Both the position numbers and the translations under genes were made by a program. From Sabellastarte sp. h YS-2021 (taxonomy: Eukaryota; Annelida; Polychaeta; Sabellida; Sabellidae): DNA of 64,000 nt. The notes below the pieces were generated by a model. That model saw nothing but the letters and a program-made list of their open reading frames with translations. It was not told the origin of the DNA and made no database searches. The stretch covers positions 60,751,816-60,815,815 of the forward strand of contig OZ024938.1 of the NCBI GenBank assembly GCA_964017235.1, given 5' to 3'. This document shows, one piece after another, positions 24,101 through 33,100 of the stretch. Within the stretch, counting starts at the first letter, position 1. Each line of letters starts with the position of its first letter.

Positions 24101-27100
24101 TGGTCTATACTTAATATATTATGATACTAATCCATTGCACTGGGCTGATTAAATGTTATCTTGACAAATTATAGAGTGAATGTCCTTCTTTGATCAAACC
24201 TGTTTTTGAACTTTCTGATGGAAACGGATAATGTCTGCCTAAATAAATGTGTACTTTAACAAGTTAGTACTTATTCAAGAGACCAGTTTGCCTTTGATAA
24301 CGTTTGATTTTAGATCTGGCATTTCTTTAAAACTACAAGAATTTTAAAATTGGTATAGACTACCATCCTCAAACAGATTTTTTTTAAGTATTACTATATG
24401 CTGGATCACTAATATCACCTATACATTTCTCTACTCTCTAATGCCTGTGATACAATATTTGGGTTTGTTTCCACTTCATCGGGGTAATAGCAAATTGATT
24501 GTCAATTTTCTTGGTAAATCAGCACAATTAAAACATGAAATCATTATTTTTGAAGATTATGTAAGAAGTTGCATTAAAACAAAATGTACCTGTTTGTTGT
24601 GGTGATGCTATAATTGGCTTAAGTTTGCACTTGTTGTGTTTTTCTGATTTCTACTGATTTAAGGAGCAGGTAGGTTGCACCACCACCATCACCACCGCAC
24701 ATTTTGACTTGTGGGTATGATAACTGCACGAACCCTTTCACAGAATTCATTCAGATTCGGCACACATATGTACTTGTGTCAGGAAAGGAACCCTATTTTA
24801 AGGTGACCTTAGACTCCCAATATTAAAGAACTTATGACCAACTTAAACTTAGAAATGAATGTCTGAGCCACTTTAAGCCTTGTAGCTCTCTATTCAAAAC
24901 GATATAGCTTTCTCAGTGGACTCAGGAAAGGCAGTGGCCCTGACATTATTAGACCTGTCAGCGGTGTTTGACACGATAGATCATTCCCTTTTATATGACT
25001 GCTTGCATGACTGGTTTGGTCTAGATGGTACTGTCTTTTTGTGGATCAAATGGTACCTTTCAAACCGAAAACAAAAAATTAAAATAGGTTTCTCTGAGTC
25101 GGTAATTCTCCCTTTCGGAGTCCCCCAAGGCTCCGTATTGGGTCCTCTCCTTTTTACCTTTTACACTAGTCCCCTCAGTCAAGTTATTTCTAAATTCAAC
25201 GTTACTCATCACCTATATGCTGACGACACCCAGATCTACTTAGCAGTTGACTCCAGGAACTTTGATTCTAGCATGGAAGAACGGACAGAGTGTCTCAAGT
25301 CAGTACAGGAGTGGTTGGTTGGTGTTAAGCTAAAACTGAACCCAGAAAAAACCGAATTTATCATCATAGGTCAAAAAGCCACCAGAGAGTCGCTTGCACC
25401 AAATTTCCCTGTCCCACTCCTCCAAAACAATATATCTCCATTGGTGGAAGTAAAGAATCTGGGTGTTACCTTTGACTCAGACAACTCTTTTGACAATCAT
25501 GTTGCCAAGGTTTGCCGAGCATGTTACTATCATCTTCGTGATTTGCGACAAATTCACGAATTCCTTAGTCACAAAACTGCAATACTTTTGGCAAATGCTA
25601 TGGTCAGTAGTCGTCTGGACTACTGTAACTCTTTACTGTATGGGGTAAGCAAGTCCAACATAGCTAAACTACAGAGAGTCCAGAATGCTCTTTGCCGCAT
25701 AATCTTCAGACTTGACAAAATGAGTCATGTTACACCCTTTCTAAAAAAACTCCACTGGCTTCCAATTCAACATCGTATCCTTTTTAAGTATAATCTCCTG
25801 GTATTCAAGGCTATCAATCTTTCACAGCCCCCATATCTCTCAGCTTTAATAAGATTGAGCAGTCTCACTCGCGGCAACATGCTATCTGTCTCCTCAACCC
25901 ACCCTAAGAAGCACATAGGCAGACGAGGCTTTGCAGTAGCTGCACCAGCTGAATGGAACAAGCTGCCACAAACTGTCAGATCTGATTACTCTCATTTTTT
26001 CTACAGTTTTTTACTCATGCTGTACTAGATATAAGTTTAGTATATGGGGTCATTATCTGTGGAAAATTGAAACTCTTTTGCATTGATTTTAAGGTAACAA
26101 TGAGGTATCAGAAAATACCCACAGTAATACATTTTATGCAATTTTATTCTACTGTAAGCCCTGTAGCTCTCAAAGTATGACACTCATCCAGCTCAAATTT
26201 CATCTGATACCATATTTATATGTTTTAATCATGCGGAAATTCACTGTTTCCAGTTTACATTTAAAGTGTGTCTGTGGTAGTAGACTTAGTGTAGTGTAGT
26301 TTAAGGCCCATCTGGCATAACTCCCAAATATTTGGTATGACATTTAATTTGCAGGAGCAGTTTGCAAACAGAGATCTGTATCTCATCTAAGGCTGGTCTT
26401 TAAGCAGTACGGAAGCTACTGGGGGACTGTGTTTGGGTACTTTAATGTTCCTTGTCATTCCACACTAAAATGGAGGGCTACCATCATTGTTCCCTCCCAG
26501 ACTGCCCCAGGACAAGCACTGCTCCTGTATGATAAGTGTTACTCAAGTATCTGCCATGGACCTGCAAGGACATAGACCAAGTCAGACAATCATTTAACCA
26601 GTATACCAACCAATACAGCTGCAGTCTCAATAAATACAACAACATATAGACCAATCAAATGGCACTCCTGTAAGCCACAACTAATCACATACTGCTGAGC
26701 CAAACCTAGTCTGGCAGGGAAAAGTGGAGATGGCCGAGAGGCAGTGCGACATGCCCAGCTTTGAAGCAACATTTCAAGAGACAGGATATTACGGTCAATG
26801 CTGCCACATTCAGAACTACAGTGACTGCCACACCAGCCACTCGTTTTCTCCTCTGCCACACTGTTTCCAGTGAACTGGATTATGACAATGATGACCCCAA
26901 TTCAGACCTAGGCTCATTAGCAGATGACACTCTACCAGTGCATAACCTGCCAAGAGACACATCCTCTCCCACCTCATCACAAGTAATGAAGAGGAGGGGG
27001 ACTTCACCCATTTGTGGTCATTAGTGGAAGTGGTGGCTAAGAGATCCAGCCCAACAGAAAAACAACACGCCGGGGATTGACAGACTTGCAGTACCAGGAG

Positions 27101-30100
27101 GCTATGAAGCTGGATGATACACACTTTGACCAGTTTCAAAATGAGTCCTTTTCCCTGGTAAGAGAGGGCAAGCAGATGAACTTAACGCCTACCCTCACAT
27201 CTTTTCCTTCACCAAACACAATAAACACCAGGTAGCTATGCGTTTCAACTCATGCCACCCCAGTGCATTTCAACAGTCAGTGCAGTCTGTACAGCAGCCA
27301 TCACAAACAATCCTTTAACCAGTGTACCAACTAATGCAGCTGCAGTCTCAGCAAATACAACAGCCAATGCAGCAGCAGTCTCAGCATATACAACAGCCAA
27401 TGCAGTAGTAGTCTCAACAAATACAACAACATCAGCAGTCTCAGCAGTCTTTAAATACTTCATCAGTATCCCCACTTCTCAGGTGTTTTGATGAAAAGTC
27501 TAGTGACTGCAGTTTCCAGACAGACACCCTACCAAGTGTTGGGTGGCATCCATGGTAGGCCATTCAAACATAGACAGCTGCTCTGCCCTACCACTGTCTA
27601 GACCCAGTGGCAATGCCACCTCCCCAGTAGCTATTTCTACATCAGCTACCATGACAAGTACCTCAGATAACAGTGTTCAGTGACTTTACAATTACCACGC
27701 AAGAACAGAGCATGTTCATATGTTATTTAAAGAGACATTGAAAGAAGATTGAAAAAACTGGAAAAAAGACAGAAAGGGATGGAAAATATAGAAATAATCC
27801 CAACCCCCCAAAAAGACACACTTGTTGTAGTGTATTAAAAATAATGAAAAACCTTGACAAAGGTTTGGCCTTACAGGGGAAATGCTTGGGGGTTACAACC
27901 CTGCTCTGCTATGAAGGGTAAGTAAGTGCAAACAAAATGTTAAGAAATATACCATACATACTAGTACAATGCTTTGTAACCCAACACTAGGAAGGGTTTA
28001 ATCACAGGGATAGTTGGCAAGTTATATCAGGGAAAGCCAGAATGTCTTGGATTTGATGCTAACATCAGATTTTGAAGGTAAACAGTTACAGTTATTTTAC
28101 TGGGGCATATTGCATGGATTATTTGGTGGGTGGGCCACAAGTGCATTGTATGCTGGATGGCTGCAATAGGTTCTGGCACTGGGATGCCTAGCTAGATGGT
28201 AACAATATATTCACGAAGCTGGCATCAGCTGAAGATGACTTCTCCTGGATTTGATCCATTGGTGCCCATGTCAGCCCCCATGAACTTGTAATCACCTTTT
28301 ATCAGGGCTAATGGCATGTGGCATCTTTCATCTTTCTCTGAACACCCTCTCTAAATCTAGCCATCCCTGCGGTCTATTTGAAGCCACTACAATCTCAACT
28401 TGATACTCAATTCTGATGGCCTGGCGTACCCCAGAGATTATCTTTATGATGATACTCCTAGCCAGCTGGAAATTGTACTAATGTTACGGATATGTTACTC
28501 TAGAGGTCAAATGTCTGAGGGTCACAACTAACTCGAGGCCACCGCTGAAAGGGTTTCTGAAGAAGGTTTGCATTCGTTGAATTCTGGGTTGAATTCTTTG
28601 CAATATTTCTCAGAAGAGTTCAGATGTTATTCTCAGGAAGTTAATATATGCAATTGTGTCCCACTGCTCAAGTTCAGGCATCAGTTTGTTAAAGTGGTCC
28701 ACTAGGTCAGTTGCCTGGCAGTCTCTGAATCCTCCACGGTCTGTATTCATCCATGATGCATCAGCATTCATCCGGGAGCCAGACAAGCTTTGGATGTTCC
28801 AGGATGGCCAGGAATGACCCTGTACATGTCCCTGATTCTGGAGCAATACTCTCTATACACGAGTGAAATGGGACCAGTTTTAAATAGGTACTATGGGGAC
28901 ATATTCAGGGATATTTGGCTGCATTTAGGTAAATCCATGGACTTCCATGGATATCCAGGAGCAAACTCTCACATTGGCCCCAAGTTTTACCCAATATTTA
29001 ATAATAATAATAGTAGGATTTATATAGCGCAAAATTGATACAAATCCTCTAATGCGCTTGAGTCCAAGAAGGGAGAGTCCTGTCCTATTTGGTAGTGGTC
29101 CTGCTTGAAAATAGACTAAGTACTAGAGCAGTGTGTTGATGTATTTGGCAGCCTAGAGATTAGATTGGTAAAGTTTAAAAGAGCTAAAAAGCCACCTAAA
29201 CTCAGTAGCAAGTCTCCCAGACCCCAAGAAATGCCCCACTTCCAGTATGTTCCCAATATATTCATGGACCATCCTCTGAAGTGGAACTTCCCATTATAAT
29301 TGAGATGTATTAAATCTGACTAGCTTCAGTTGTACTACACATAATTTTAATATGTGCTCATTGTCTGTGAACAATGTGAGATTTGTAACATTAAGTTTAG
29401 AGTAATCTTAATCCCGCAAAAATGTACACTGTGACATATTTTTATTTACCTTGTTACAACTTTTTCTTATGTAGTTTCACTGTCACGATAGTGTGTGAAC
29501 AACCTCAATTTTGTTGTATTTGTGTGTTATCTTGTATGTTACTGTACATCTGGAATCAGCTAGGATGTTTTTGGGCCATTTGTATTCTAAAATCGGGAGA
29601 GAAAAAATCTCAATACACCTGTTTCACTGTAAATGACCATCTGGGAGTGCCCCTAAATACAATATCTAGGGAGATCTCCCTCCCTAAACATCAACATGGG
29701 GGCCCAGGCTATTTTTCCATGGTTATCTGTAGCTGCTGCCCTGGGGCTAAAGGTCACATGTTTCAGCTGAAGGTCACCCATATTGGCATGACGGTCACTC
29801 AGGATAAAACACTGGTTAATTGGGCTCATGCTTGTTGAGGGCATCAGATGGCCATTCTAATCACACTAATCCTTCCTTTTTTTCTTTATTTGTTTTTGTC
29901 TTTATCTGTGACAACTAAAGTACATAAGAATAGTTTTTTGATTGATCCAGACATTTCAGAAAGAAATTTAGGGTTTCTACAACTACAGATGCATGAACCC
30001 TGAACTGTTCCATGAGATGGCCAAGAATTTGCCGGGGTAGGCTGCAGAAGGCTACAACATGGTAATGCACCCACTTGGAAGCTGGACAGATGCTGGTTAG

Positions 30101-33100
30101 GGTTTGATATTTTTCACGACTGTAACCAATCCACTTCTGCCCCTACTCACAAATATTCCAGTCTCAAACTTCCCGAGACCTACTCAGACCCAAATTTACA
30201 CAATCTTAGGTTGTCTGACACTTCCTGGTACTGTTTATACCAGGGTCGCTAAGTGTTAGTACAAGGATGTCGGGCCTTAGTCCCAGATCCATCCCATGCA
30301 AAAAAAAGAAATCAGCTATTGCAGTCGGAGGAAATCGGTTATTAGTCCCAGGAAGTCTAAGGAAGTCTCAGACCAGTCTGAGACCCAGTGGGCATGTCCC
30401 AGACGGGATCGGTGTTGAATCGTATCACAATCGTGGCTTAATCGCCTCTTAGTCGGGGAACAATTGTGAGTGGTTGGAGAAGGTCTAAGGCTTCCAGATT
30501 TTATTGCCTCATTATTCATGTTTTTCACAGGACCAATTGGGGTTTAATCCTTTGGTGGAACAGGGGCATTACGTACACGATATAACATTGTTTTAATGTA
30601 TTACAATAGAAGGGTCAAGAGAAAATCAAAGTCATAACATGGGGAACTGTGTCCTAGGAAAGTCCAAGTTTTAAAGTTATGGATATTTATCAAACCATTG
30701 GGGTATTTTCTTCTCGGGTTTCTTTTACAGTGGCTTTTTCTTTCTATGTGGGTTTTTTCTATAATCGATTGCCAGACACCATATAACTCCTTCCTGTCAT
30801 CAACAGAATAGCATGAAATCAAGAAATAAACATCAAAGAAGTTTGGCTACTGTCATTAACAGTTGTGGACTGTGGAAAAATTGGAGAAAGATACACTGAT
30901 CTAAATTTGTATGCCATAATGTTTCTCTTTTGAATTATTTAATTTAAAAAATTAATGGATTCTGTCATTGTTTTTCCATAGCAAGCAGTTGATAAAATTT
31001 ACTGAATCTTTTTTGGAGTTTAAACTGTCTTTCAATTTAATTTTGTTAAACTGAAAAAAAGATCAATCCTATCAAACCAAGGTATCAACAAAATATGCAA
31101 TCTTCAGTTTGTTTGAACATGAAACCTAACTTGATACACACACAAAGGAGTCTAATTCCCTATGAGGTTGTTTCAGTCTGCCACCTCAAAAACAGGTAGA
31201 GCACTCTGGTAGGGGAGTGCACAGAGGCAGATATAAGGCATGGGGTATGGGAGGGGGCGTGGACTGTAAAAAAACTCCTCATGACAAAGGTTTCACACTC
31301 TGAAAGGGGCTCATGCACCCCCCACTAGATCTGCATCCGTTATTAAGGAAATCCAAGACAACTTGCTGGTGGAAGAAACGCAGGAGGAAAAATGCTAGGG
31401 TGGACAGTTTGACTCAGGATGGCCAAAATGCCAGTCAAATGATCAAAGATACCTTAACGCTATTTTACAGCAACATAAAAAATTACCAAAAAAATCAGTG
31501 GGTTGTGGTTAGAAAATAAATTATATTTCATGGTTTTAACTATTTCTTGATGTAAGTAAAATGAGGCTCTTTTTCACAAATTATTATTATTGTGAATAAT
31601 TATTGTGAGAAAACACTCATCCTGTCAGACACTTGGTCTTGACCACACTTCAATCCGGAACTCATTGATTACCTATGGGTACTAAGTCGTTTACTTCAAG
31701 CAGACCGTGGACAGCCTCCCCAGAAAAGGAAGAGATAGAAGTTTATACAATCACCAGCAAAAAGTCATTTACTAATGTATACAGAGGTTAAATAAAAATA
31801 TTTAAGAAAAAAAACTTGTTGGATGGCATTGGGCAAAACATTAGGCTAAAATGACACTTTAATTTCTATGACAAAGTGTTTCACAATTATAGTTCTATAG
31901 TACCTTTGTGTTGATTTCAATGGCAAAATATGTAATTTTTTTATGTTATATGCAAAGTTTTTTTTCAATAATAGTGCTTATATAATTGACTTTGTATTAA
32001 AATAGTATTTCTATACCGTATTCTCTAAAGATATTATAAGACCCGCATAAGTATCTCCAATGATTTGACAAGACTGGCATTTTGTCCTCCCTGCCCCAAA
32101 CCGACTAGCATTTGTCTGTTGATATTTTCTCCACTGGCATTTTGTCCATGCACTGTAATTCAGAGTTACATAATGAGGCCTTTTTGATGTCAGTTTTGAC
32201 AGTGCAGTTGGCTTGCAGATAAGTGCTACATTTCCAAGGATTTACCAACTGTAGCATGAATTGTACCAGTAGACCCTTCATTTGTGGATCCCACCAAAGT
32301 AATCAATAAGTCTGACAACTACAGGTGAGACAAGGTGACAAGAAAGTGAATAATATATAGACTTATGTCAACAAAAATAAAATGCAGTGTTAAATAACAG
32401 TATAATATAGATAGCAATACTCAGTTAAAGGCTGTGGTTTCCCTGCTCATGATTTGTGTTCATAAATCCATTTTCTGTTTGATGCTCTTCCAGATTCCCC
32501 TCAGCAGATTTTAATTAGTTATCTCGTTCACCAGATTAAACACAAGAGATGCTTCATTTTGGTCCCCTAATTAAGACAGTTATTATTTGGTGTCATTCCA
32601 AATACGTTGACAGTGATTTGAACTGTGCTTCTAATTGGTGTTTTTTTTCTTAGGCTCTAACACTCATACATAGACACACTGTTACCAACACAAGGAGGTA
32701 ATGTTTTAGGTTGTGTTTGTCTATTTGTCTGTGTTTAAGATAATTCCAGAAGTACTAATTGGATCTTTCTAAAATGTTTTCTTCCAAATTTTCAAAATTA
32801 CCAATTTTTACTTAAATTTATGGCAGCCATTTTCATATTCATACACAATTGTTCACTCTGTCCAACAGTCTGCAGGAATAAGCACATTCCTTCTCTTTAA
32901 GATATGTGTACAGAAAAATAATAATAATATTGATTTTCTACTTGAAAGTGAGGACAATTGAGATCCACCAGGACACAGAGCTCTCATATTTACGTTTTAT
33001 GGTAAGATAGAAATCACAAAGTGGTGCCAATAATTTGGTGACAATTCTGGCAGACTTTACTTACCAGACCACAGCAATCATGGTGGCGCACTTCTTCATG

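Larger units (their letters stand above)
22569..33064 (-). other. GPCR intron 2, a 10.5 kb intron filled with mobile-element remains
   Basis: It is bounded by GTAAGT at 33059-33064 and TTTCAG at 22569-22574. Supported contents are the LINE at 24880-26028, Gln-codon-like repeats at 26598-27480, a retroposon tail at 28996-29066, a partial inverted-repeat element at 30102-30571 and an AAGGAGGTAATGTTTT fragment at 32690-32760. I see nothing recognisable in 22569-24660, 28000-28990, 29070-30100 and 30572-32680, although open frames up to 138 codons occur (29422-29838). Confidence 0.8.

Noticed and set aside
27245-27491. Ala/Thr-rich open frames in both directions
   Set aside because: These are other frames of the CAG/CAA-rich repeat, without a start context or conserved domain.
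29422-29838. 138-codon open frame
   Set aside because: Cys-rich but without a recognisable domain, signal or splice context; it lies in GPCR intron 2 on the opposite strand and is probably chance.
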